NCBI GenBank assembly: GCA_038237515.1
Contig: JBBRYP010000025.1
Location: forward strand, 1-48,505
Direction of reading: 5' to 3'
DNA from: JBBQDZ01 sp038237515
GTDB taxonomy: Bacteria; Actinomycetota; Thermoleophilia; Gaiellales; Gaiellaceae
DNA: 48,505 bases
A program made the position numbers and the translations under genes. The notes beneath the pieces are model-generated. The model was not told where the DNA came from. It did no database searches and saw nothing but the letters and a program-made list of their open reading frames with translations. This document shows, piece after piece, positions 31,550 through 38,618 of the stretch (positions within the stretch are counted from its first letter, which is position 1; every line of letters begins with the position of its first letter).

Positions 31550-33241
31550 TCATCCGTCTCCCTCCACGTCGTAGCCATAGAGGTCGCGGGCCGCGGCGAG
31601 GCTGACCTTCCCGTCGCGGACGTCGGCTGCGATCGCCTCGGGATCGCGCTCGCGCGCAGCGCCGAAGCCGCCGCCGCCGGCCGTGCGGTGGTGAAAGCGA
31701 TCGCCGGGCCCGATCACCGTCGAGAACATCGGCGGCAGCCGCTCCTCCGTCCCGTCCGCACGCCGGAGGATGTTCTCCGAGAGCGCCCCGTCGCCGCCAC
31801 CGGCGAGGCCCCAGGGCGCGTGCCGCTGCCGGTCGGAGCGGACGACGAGCGAGGTGTCTAGCGTCAGGCAGCGCCACGAGCGCTCGATCGCGAGACCGCC
31901 GCGAAGGCGGCCGGCGCCGCCGGTGTCGGCGACGAGCCCGTAGCGCTCGATCACGATCGGGAACTCGCTCTCGGCAACCTCCACCGGAATGTTCGAGGCG
32001 GTCGCCGCCGGGTTCGAGAGACCGTCGTTCCCGTCCCCCTCGGGCGTCGCTCCCCAGGTGCCGGTGACGAGCTCGTAGTAGACGAAGCGCTCGCCGTCCG
32101 GCCGCCTGCCCCCGAAGACCGCGATCGAGTTGCCGCCCTCGCCGGCCGCCGGGATCCGCTCCGGCAGGAGCTGCGCCAGCGCGCCGGCGACGGCGTCGAC
32201 TATGCGAAAGCCGGTGACGCCGCGCATCGACGACGCCGCCGGCATGACGACCTCGGCGATCGTGCCGGGCTTCGTGACGAGGTTCACCGGCCGGAACGCA
32301 CCAGCGGTGTTCGGGACGTCGGTGCGCAGGGCGGCCCGGATCACCTGGTAGACCGCGGCCGCGACGAACGAGCGCGTGCTGTTGAGCGAGCCGGCCACCA
32401 TCGTGGACGACTCGGAGAAGTCAACCGTCACCTCGTCGCCCTCGATCGTCACGCGAACGTGGATCGGCACGTCGCGCGACTCGATCCCATCCGAGTCGAG
32501 GTAGTCGGTGAACTCGGCGCTGCCGTCGGGCCAGCCTGCGATCTCGTGCCGGACGAGCAGCTCGGTGTGCTCGATCAGCGCCTCCTCGAGCGCGGCCAGA
32601 CGCTGCGTGCCGTACCGCTCCGCGAGCTCCTGCAGGCCGCGCTCCGCCACGGAGCATGCCGCCACCTGAGCCCTCAGGTCACCCAGGGTCATCCGTGGTA
32701 TCCGGACGTTCGCGCAGATGATCTTGAAGACGTCCTCGACCGGCTCGCCCTCCGCGTACAGGCGCAGCCAGGGCAGCCGGATCCCTTCCTGGAAGATCTC
32801 CGTGTTGTCGCACGCGCTCGAGCCGGGCAGCCGCCCGCCGATGTCGCCGTGGTGAGCGGTCGCGCACGCGAAGCCGATCAGCGTCGTGTCGCGGAAGACC
32901 GGCTTGAAGACGAACAGGTCCTGGAGGTGCATCCCGCCGTCGAACGGGTCGTTCATCAGGTAGACGTCCCCCGGCCGCAGCTCCTCGCCGTAGTGGGAGA
33001 GCAGCGCGTCCATCGCCGTCGGGATCGAGCCGAGGTGGAAGGGGATCGTCACCGCTTGCGCCACCGTCTCGCCGGCCGCGCTGCACACGGCGGCGGAGAA
33101 GTCCATCCCGTCGCGGACGACCGTCGAGTGCGCGGTGCGGAAGATGGTGGTCGCCATCTCGTCGGCGATCGAAGCGAGCGCGTTCGCGACGATCTGCTGC
33201 GTGATCGGATCGGCCGCGACCGACGGTGCCTGGCTAAGCAT
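31550..33241 (-). CDS. hyuB: Hydantoinase/oxoprolinase subunit B (HyuB-like), copy 2
   Basis: The 563-residue protein has ADPITQQIVANALASIADEM, RDGMDFSAAVCSAAGETVAQ, GDVYLMNDPFDGGMHLQDLF, TAHHGDIGGRLPGS, GGAGRLRGGLAIERSW and TAGGGGFGAARERDPEAIAA, all positions of HyuB. It is clearly diverged from copy 1, so the two pairs are not a recent duplication and probably act on different cyclic amides or stereoisomers. ATG 33241 overlaps the A subunit stop by eight bases (ATGCTTAG). Its stop overlaps a vestigial start of the oxidoreductase (ATGA). Confidence 0.92.
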   Translation of the reverse strand: MLSQAPSVAADPITQQIVANALASIADEMATTIFRTAHSTVVRDGMDFSAAVCSAAGETVAQAVTIPFHLGSIPTAMDALLSHYGEELRPGDVYLMNDPFDGGMHLQDLFVFKPVFRDTTLIGFACATAHHGDIGGRLPGSSACDNTEIFQEGIRLPWLRLYAEGEPVEDVFKIICANVRIPRMTLGDLRAQVAACSVAERGLQELAERYGTQRLAALEEALIEHTELLVRHEIAGWPDGSAEFTDYLDSDGIESRDVPIHVRVTIEGDEVTVDFSESSTMVAGSLNSTRSFVAAAVYQVIRAALRTDVPNTAGAFRPVNLVTKPGTIAEVVMPAASSMRGVTGFRIVDAVAGALAQLLPERIPAAGEGGNSIAVFGGRRPDGERFVYYELVTGTWGATPEGDGNDGLSNPAATASNIPVEVAESEFPIVIERYGLVADTGGAGRLRGGLAIERSWRCLTLDTSLVVRSDRQRHAPWGLAGGGDGALSENILRRADGTEERLPPMFSTVIGPGDRFHHRTAGGGGFGAARERDPEAIAADVRDGKVSLAAARDLYGYDVEGDG

Positions 33242-35279
33242 CCCGCTCCAGTACCAGAGTGTCCGTCTCCTCGTCGCGGCCGACCGTCCAGCCGGGCGGT
33301 ACGACGACGGTCGTGTCGTACTCGTCGACGAGGAGCGGTCCGGGCTCGCGGGAGCCGATGGAGGCCCTGCTCCGGATGGAAGTCGAGATGGACTCGCCGG
33401 CGAAACAGGCGCGCCTCGCTCCCCCGGAGGAGATCCGGCCGCTGTTCACGTGCAGGGCGTGGGTGCCGGCGGCGGGGCCGAGAGCGGCCAGGCGGAGCGC
33501 CCGGATCTCGACCGGCGACCCCGGCTGGCCCCGAACGCCGTACAACCGCTCGTGCTCGTCCTCGAAGCGCGCGAGCAGCTCCTGGAGCGACTCGCCCGCC
33601 GGGAACTCGACCTCGATCTCCCAGCTCTGGCCCTCGTAGCGGAGGTCCGCCCCTCTCAGCCACTCGGTCGGGCCTGGGTGCGCAGCCGGCGCGAGCCGCT
33701 CACGGAGCTCGGCGTACACGTCCTCCACCGTCGAGGCGTCCGTGGTGCGGGCGTCGAGCCGGCAGGTCCTCACGTCGTGGAGCTCCGGCCGCGCGAAGAG
33801 CAGGCCGAGTGAGCTGAAGAGGCCCGCCAGGGCGGGCACGAGCACCGTCCGCACCCCGAGCTCCTCCGCAAGCCCGACCGCGTGGATCGGGCCGGAGCCG
33901 CCGTAGGCGATGAGCGCGAAGTCGCGGGGGTCGCGCCCCCGCTCGGACGACACGGATCGGAGCGCGCGTGTCATCCGCGCGTTGGCGATGTCGTGGATCC
34001 CTTGCGCCGTCTCGAGGAGCGTCAGGCCGAGCGCGTCCGCAACGCGAGCGACGGCCCGCTCCGCGAGATCCACCGACACGGAGATCTCGCCTCCGGCGAG
34101 CGGCGAGGCCGGCATCGTCCCGAGCACGACGTTCGCGTCGGTCACCGTCGGCTCCTCGCCGCCGCGCCCGTAGCAGGCGGGGCCGGGGTCGGCGCCCGCG
34201 CTGCGCGGGCCGACCTGGAGCCCGCCCGCTGCGTCGAGGAAGGCGATTGATCCGCCGCCCGCTCCGACCTCGGCAATGTCGATCGCCGGGATGCGCAGCA
34301 GCTCGCCCGACCCGCGCAGAAGGCGGCTGCCGGCGGAGATCGAGCCTCCCACCTCGTACTCCCGTGCCCGTGACACTGCGCCGCGCTCGATCAGGGAAGC
34401 CTTCGCGGTCGTTCCGCCCATGTCGAAAGAGATCACGTTCTCGTAGCCCAGCCGACCCGCGATCGCGAGCGCGGCCACCACGCCGGCGGCAGGCCCCGAC
34501 TCGAGCGCGTAGACGGGACGGGCGCGTGCGTCGTCCGAGGTCATGACTCCACCCGAGGACTGCATGATCCTCAGCGGGCCGTGCACTCCGAGCGCGTCGA
34601 GCCCGCCCCGGATCCGGTCGAGGTAGGAGGCCATCAGGGGCCGCACGTAGGCGTTGACCGCGGTCGTCGCAGAGCGCTCGTACTCGCGCTGCTCGCGCAG
34701 GATGGCGCTCGAGAGCGAGACCGTCGCCTCCGGCAGCTCCCGCTGGAGGATCGCACCGAGCCGTTCTTCGTGGTCGGGATAGAGGTAGGAGTGCAGGAGG
34801 CAGACGGCGACCGACTCGACTCCGGCGCCGCGCAGCTGCTGCGCGAGCGCCAGCGCCTCGCCCTCGTCGAGGGGGCGCTCGACGGTGCCGTCGGCGAGCA
34901 CGCGCTCGCCGACCTCGAGGCGCAGGTGCCGCGGCACGAGGGCGGGCGGCTTGCGCCAGAAGAGGTCGTACATGTGCGGGATCCGCAGGCGCCGCAGCTC
35001 GAGCACGTCGCGGAACCCCTTCGTCGTCACGAGCGCCGTGGTCGCACCTCTGCGCTCGAGCACCGCGTTCGTCGCCACGGTCGTCCCGTGCACCACCTCC
35101 GCGATGTCGGCGCCGCGGCCGTTCGCGAGCGCAGAGGCAGCGTCCACCACGGCAACGTCGTACTCCGGCGGCGTGGAGAGCAGCTTCCGGATCGTCGCGC
35201 GCCCGCCGGCGTCGTGGAGCACGACGTCCGTGAACGTCCCCCCGACGTCGACGCCCAGTCGCAGCGCTGGAGGCTTCAC
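33234..35279 (-). CDS. hyuA: Hydantoinase/oxoprolinase subunit A (HyuA-like), copy 2
   Basis: The 681-residue protein begins PALRLGVDVGGTFTDVVLHD, followed by VVHGTTVATNAVLERRGATT, SATTAVNAYVRPLMASYLDR, VISFDMGGTTAKASLIERGA and VGAGGGSIAFLDAAGG. All ATPase landmarks are kept. It is the promoter-proximal gene of the long leftward operon: GTG 35279 lies just 57 bases from the divergent GntR start, with an operator-like palindrome between. Eight bases overlap HyuB copy 2. It would open a cyclic amide with ATP. Confidence 0.92.
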   Translation of the reverse strand: MKPPALRLGVDVGGTFTDVVLHDAGGRATIRKLLSTPPEYDVAVVDAASALANGRGADIAEVVHGTTVATNAVLERRGATTALVTTKGFRDVLELRRLRIPHMYDLFWRKPPALVPRHLRLEVGERVLADGTVERPLDEGEALALAQQLRGAGVESVAVCLLHSYLYPDHEERLGAILQRELPEATVSLSSAILREQREYERSATTAVNAYVRPLMASYLDRIRGGLDALGVHGPLRIMQSSGGVMTSDDARARPVYALESGPAAGVVAALAIAGRLGYENVISFDMGGTTAKASLIERGAVSRAREYEVGGSISAGSRLLRGSGELLRIPAIDIAEVGAGGGSIAFLDAAGGLQVGPRSAGADPGPACYGRGGEEPTVTDANVVLGTMPASPLAGGEISVSVDLAERAVARVADALGLTLLETAQGIHDIANARMTRALRSVSSERGRDPRDFALIAYGGSGPIHAVGLAEELGVRTVLVPALAGLFSSLGLLFARPELHDVRTCRLDARTTDASTVEDVYAELRERLAPAAHPGPTEWLRGADLRYEGQSWEIEVEFPAGESLQELLARFEDEHERLYGVRGQPGSPVEIRALRLAALGPAAGTHALHVNSGRISSGGARRACFAGESISTSIRSRASIGSREPGPLLVDEYDTTVVVPPGWTVGRDEETDTLVLERDA

Positions 35280-35293
35280 CGTCAGTTGACGAT

Positions 35294-35314
35294 ATTTGAA
35301 ATAGCATTTGGAAT
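35294..35314. promoter_or_regulatory. Probable GntR operator in an AT-rich divergent promoter
   Basis: The segment has dyad symmetry of form ATT-N2-AAAT-N3-ATTT-N2-AAT, 14 of 21 positions symmetric. It lies in the only AT-rich stretch of the region (about 35285-35316), between the hyuA copy 2 start and the GntR gene start. The location and symmetry fit a GntR dimer site controlling both directions. Confidence 0.55.
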
Positions 35315-35335
35315 CTAGTGGCCATAGCGCCAGGC

Positions 35336-36037
35336 ATGACCGCAGTTGCTGATCGACTCGGTTCCGTGACCCAGCTCGAGGAGCGCCCCTCGGTCGAGCG
35401 CCGGGTGGCTGCGGACCTCCGCGATTTGATCGTCCGCGGGCGGCTCGCGGAAGGGACGCCGCTGCGCCACCGCGAGCTCGCGGGTCGCTTCGGTGTGTCT
35501 CCGACGCCGGTTCGCATCGTCCTCGGCATGCTCGAGCGCGAGGGACTCGTGGAGATCGGCCGCACCGGCCGTGCCGCGGTCAGCCGCCTGACGCGAGAGG
35601 ACCTGGAGGAGGTCTATGCGGCGCGCCTCGGGCTCGAGGGCTTAGCCGCCCGGCTCGGCGCTGCCACGGTCAGCGACGCCGACGTGGCGCGGATGCGAGG
35701 GCTCCTCGCAGGCCTGCGCGAGTTCGCGCGGCGCAAGGCGGTCGACGAGTATCTCGCGACCCGCTGGGAGCTGCATGCCGCCTGCTACGGCGCCGCCGGG
35801 CGCGAGCGCCTCCTCGCCGAGGTCGAACGGCTCTTCTGGCGGGCCGAGCGCTACAACCGCCTGATCCTCGCGACGAGCGTCAGATTCCGCCGGTCGCTCT
35901 CGCACTACCGCGAGTTCGTCGCCGCCTGCGCGGGGCGCGACGGCGCAGCCGCCGAGGAGGTGATCCACGCCAGCATCCGCTGGGGCGTCGAGCTCCTCTC
36001 CGGGACGCTTCCTTCCGAGGGCGACGCTGCGTCTTGA
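35336..36037 (+). CDS. GntR-family transcriptional regulator (FCD-like)
   Basis: The 233-residue protein has a winged helix-turn-helix (VERRVAADLRDLIVRGRLAE, HRELAGRFGVSPTPVRIVLG, MLEREGLVEIG) and an all-helical ligand domain with ATRWELHAACYGAAG and SHYREFVAACAG. ATG 35336 is chosen over the in-frame GTG 35318, because the latter sits almost on the operator. It is divergent from the hydantoinase operon, so it is its likely regulator, sensing a pathway acid. It is only distantly similar to the GntR protein at 14889. Confidence 0.87.
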   Translation: MTAVADRLGSVTQLEERPSVERRVAADLRDLIVRGRLAEGTPLRHRELAGRFGVSPTPVRIVLGMLEREGLVEIGRTGRAAVSRLTREDLEEVYAARLGLEGLAARLGAATVSDADVARMRGLLAGLREFARRKAVDEYLATRWELHAACYGAAGRERLLAEVERLFWRAERYNRLILATSVRFRRSLSHYREFVAACAGRDGAAAEEVIHASIRWGVELLSGTLPSEGDAAS

Positions 36038-36087
36038 AGGAAGGATGAGCCGCATTGGGCCCTCACGTGGGCGTTCGTCCGGAGGAA

Positions 36088-36105
36088 GTAGCTACTGTTG
36101 GCTAC
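36088..36105 (+). promoter_or_regulatory. Inverted repeat and leaderless-type promoter of the second antitoxin
   Basis: GTAGC (36088-36092) and GCTAC (36101-36105) form an inverted repeat directly before ATG 36106. Between them lies TACTGT (36093-36098), a TANNNT -10 element seven bases before the ATG, as in leaderless genes. The layout parallels that at 2543-2569. Confidence 0.45.
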
Positions 36106-36522
36106 ATGAGTAGTCAACCAATCAGGATCGGGCTGAGGACGCTGGCCACGCTCCGCGACCGGAGCAAGCAGAGAGGCGAGCCCTTGTCGCGGCTCGCCGA
36201 GCGTTACATCGAAGAGGGGCTACGCGCCGACGATCACCCCGGGATCGTCTTCCGGGGCGGGCCGGCGGGTCGGCGTGCGGGGCTCGCCGGCGGGCCGGAT
36301 GTGTGGGAGGTGGTCGGCGCGCTTCGCAGCGCGCCGGAGCGCGGCGAGGGGCGGGTGGCCGCGCTCGCGGAGCGGCTTGGGCTGAGCGAGGCAAGGGTGC
36401 GGACGGCAATCCGCTACTACAGCGAGTACCCGAAGGAAATCGACGCTTGGCTCGCGGCGAACGACTCCGAGGCCGAGCGGCTGGAAGCGGCGCTCGCGCG
36501 TGAGCGCGAGCTGCTTGCTTGA
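36106..36522 (+). CDS. VapB/DUF433-like antitoxin
   Basis: The 138-residue protein begins with a strand and helix (SSQPIRIGLRTLATLRDRSK, ERYIEEGLRADDHPGIVFRG) that look like a small DNA-binding domain. It then has RAGLAGGPDVWEVVGALRSA and ALAERLGLSEARVRTAIRYY, a helix-turn-helix-like segment typical of DUF433-type antitoxins. The following gene, overlapping by four bases (TTGA), encodes a PIN-like DUF5615 protein, the usual partner. It probably neutralises it and represses the promoter carrying the inverted repeat at 36088-36105. An in-frame start at 36055 exists but would include that promoter. Confidence 0.75.
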   Translation: MSSQPIRIGLRTLATLRDRSKQRGEPLSRLAERYIEEGLRADDHPGIVFRGGPAGRRAGLAGGPDVWEVVGALRSAPERGEGRVAALAERLGLSEARVRTAIRYYSEYPKEIDAWLAANDSEAERLEAALARERELLA

Positions 36523-36893
36523 GGCTGCTGCTCGACGAGATGTATGCCCCCGCGATCGCTGTCGAGCTCCGGGCGCGGGGACACGACGCCGTCTCCGTCC
36601 ATGAAGCGGCCGACCCGCAGCTTGTCGGTTCGCCGGACGACGAGGTGCTGGCAGCCGCCGCATCCGCCCAACGCGTACTGGTCACCGAGAACGTTCGCGA
36701 CTATCGGCCCCTCGAGCTGGCCCGGCTCGCTGCCGGCGACCACCACCACGGCATCATCTACACGAGCAATCGGCAGTTTCCGCGTGGCGATCCGGCCACG
36801 ACCGGGCGGCTCGTGCGCGCGCTAAACGCGCTCCTCCACGATCCACCGGCCCCATGGGACCAGTCGATCTTCCTGTCGAGAACGGAAGACTGA
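36519..36893 (+). CDS. PIN-like DUF5615 protein, putative toxin
   Basis: The 124-residue protein begins MRLLLDEMYAPAIAVELRAR, the first acidic motif of DUF5615 proteins, followed by GHDAVSVHEAADPQL and SPDDEVLAAAASAQRVLVTE, then ENVRDYRPL with further acidic residues. PIN-fold toxins are metal-dependent RNases that use such a cluster of Asp and Glu. The start is TTG 36519, overlapping the antitoxin stop. It converges on the SoxB-like gene with a 19-base gap. Confidence 0.8.
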   Translation: MRLLLDEMYAPAIAVELRARGHDAVSVHEAADPQLVGSPDDEVLAAAASAQRVLVTENVRDYRPLELARLAAGDHHHGIIYTSNRQFPRGDPATTGRLVRALNALLHDPPAPWDQSIFLSRTED

Positions 36894-36912
36894 GTCCGCG
36901 TCGATAGACGTC

Positions 36913-38127
36913 TCAGTGCGACACGGCGGCCGCCGCCAGCTCGGACACGAGGCGGTCCTCGTGGAAGCGCTCGAGGGCGAACGGCGCGATCAGCTGCGGC
37001 GTCCGTCCCGTCGCGACGAGCTCCGCCAGCGTCGTCCCCACGATCGGCGCGGCCTTGAACCCGTAGGTGCCCCAGCCGGCCGAGATGTGGAACCCTTCGA
37101 GCTCGGTGCGCCCGAGGATCGGGCTGAAGTCGGGCGAGAGGTCGCAGAGCCCGGTCCAGCTGCGTAGCACCTTCAGCCGCTCGAGCTGCGGGAAGAGCTC
37201 GAGCACGTGGCGGGCGGAGTACTCGAGGAACGGGAAGGTGCCGATCGTCTTGTAGGTCGTGTACGGCTCGATCTCCGCGCCGACGAGGAACTCGCCGCGG
37301 TCGGTCTGCGAGATGTACACGTGCATCTGCGAGGAGACGATGATCACGTCGAGGAACGGTTTGACCGGCTCGGTCACGAACGCCTGGAGGATGTGCGTGG
37401 TGATCGGCAGCCGGATGCCGGCGAGGTCGCCGACGAGCGTCGACCAACCGGCTGTCGCACTGACGACCGCTCCGGCCTCGATCCGTCCCCGATTCGTCTG
37501 CACCGCCGAGACCCGGCCGCCGTTCGACTCGATGCCCGTCACCTGGGTGTACGGGTGGATCTCGGCTCCGAGGCGGTCGGCCGCTCGCGCGAGGCCCCAG
37601 ACGACGGCGTCGTGGCGGATGATCCCGCCGGGCGGGTGGTAGAGGGCGCCGACGATGGGCCACGTCGGGCGCTGCGAGAGATCCAGCTGGGGACAGAGCC
37701 GGCCGATCTCGGGCGGGAGGACGACTCGCGAGTCGATCCCGAGCAGCTGGTTCACCTCCGCGCGCTCCTGCGAGGTGATCAGCGCCCGCTCCGTGTGCGC
37801 GAGGGTCAGGTGCCCGTGCTGGGAGAACATCAGATTGAAGTCGAGATCGGCCGCGAGGCCCTCGTAGAGCTTCACGCTCGCCCCGTAGAACGCTGCTCCC
37901 TCGGGGGTGCGGTAGTTCGACCGGACGATCGTCGTGTTGCGACCGGCGGCGCCGGAGCCGATGTAGGACTGCTCGAGGACGGCCACGTCCGTCATGCCGT
38001 GGTTCCTGGCGAGGTAGTAGGCGGTGGCGAGGCCGTGCGAGCCCCCGCCGATGACGACGACCTCGTAGCGGCGCTTGAGCTCGCCACGCGGCCGCCACAT
38101 CCGCCGAACGCGGAAGACGTCCTTCAC
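36913..38127 (-). CDS. soxB: Sarcosine oxidase-type beta subunit (SoxB-like FAD protein)
   Basis: The 404-residue protein has the FAD motif YEVVVIGGGSHGLATAYYLA (about residues 21-40), GSGAAGRNTTIVRSNYRTPE, the substrate-region stretch ISQTDRGEFLVGAEIEPY and the C-terminal GWGTYGFKAAPIVGTTLAEL. This fits the beta subunit of heterotetrameric sarcosine oxidase, which demethylates sarcosine to glycine. GTG 38127 overlaps the gamma gene by four bases. Gene order in transcription is IclR, D, A, G, B, a permutation of the common soxBDAG. It is the last gene of the operon. Confidence 0.9.
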   Translation of the reverse strand: MKDVFRVRRMWRPRGELKRRYEVVVIGGGSHGLATAYYLARNHGMTDVAVLEQSYIGSGAAGRNTTIVRSNYRTPEGAAFYGASVKLYEGLAADLDFNLMFSQHGHLTLAHTERALITSQERAEVNQLLGIDSRVVLPPEIGRLCPQLDLSQRPTWPIVGALYHPPGGIIRHDAVVWGLARAADRLGAEIHPYTQVTGIESNGGRVSAVQTNRGRIEAGAVVSATAGWSTLVGDLAGIRLPITTHILQAFVTEPVKPFLDVIIVSSQMHVYISQTDRGEFLVGAEIEPYTTYKTIGTFPFLEYSARHVLELFPQLERLKVLRSWTGLCDLSPDFSPILGRTELEGFHISAGWGTYGFKAAPIVGTTLAELVATGRTPQLIAPFALERFHEDRLVSELAAAAVSH

Positions 38128-38618
38128 TCGCGGAGCCCCTCCGCAGCGTCGAGCGCGACCCCGGCAACGTAGTGCCCGAGCTCCTGTGGGACGAGGAGCC
38201 GGAACTTCTCGCCCGCGAGACGCTGGACGACGGCAGGCACGCCGCGCGCGACGGCGCCGGCGGCGGGGAGGGAGGTCGGGTCGAGGTCGGTGAGGCGAGC
38301 GAGCAGCTGCTCGCCGTCCAGCTCCAGCGCGGCGAGAGCGCCCGTCACGTCGTAGGCGCGGAGCCCGGCCGCCCTGGCGCGGGTACACGCTAGCGCGGGC
38401 GACCCCCGGGTCAGCAGCAGCCCGCGCCGGGGCGTGATCCGGGCGAGCTCCTCGTCAGGCCCCGGCTCGAATACCGCCAGCTCGCCGCGCAGCTCGACCT
38501 TCCCGATGTTGGAGTTGTCGCGGACGGCGCCGTCGCCTTTCAGCACGCGCGCGAGCGGCGAGACGAGGCGGACACCGGACGAGCAACGTTCGGCAGAGAG
38601 GAAATCGAGTGCGCTCAT
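38124..38618 (-). CDS. soxG: Sarcosine oxidase-type gamma subunit (SoxG-like)
   Basis: The 164-residue protein is weakly conserved, like all SoxG proteins. Support comes from position (between alpha and beta genes, four-base overlaps on both sides), size, and the T-protein-like character of its sequence: VRDNSNIGKVELRGELAVFE, AAGLRAYDVTGALAALELDG and YDVTGALA, with a C-terminal FRLLVPQELGHYVAGVALDA. It is structural and has no cofactor. ATG 38618 is used. Confidence 0.8.
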   Translation of the reverse strand: MSALDFLSAERCSSGVRLVSPLARVLKGDGAVRDNSNIGKVELRGELAVFEPGPDEELARITPRRGLLLTRGSPALACTRARAAGLRAYDVTGALAALELDGEQLLARLTDLDPTSLPAAGAVARGVPAVVQRLAGEKFRLLVPQELGHYVAGVALDAAEGLRE

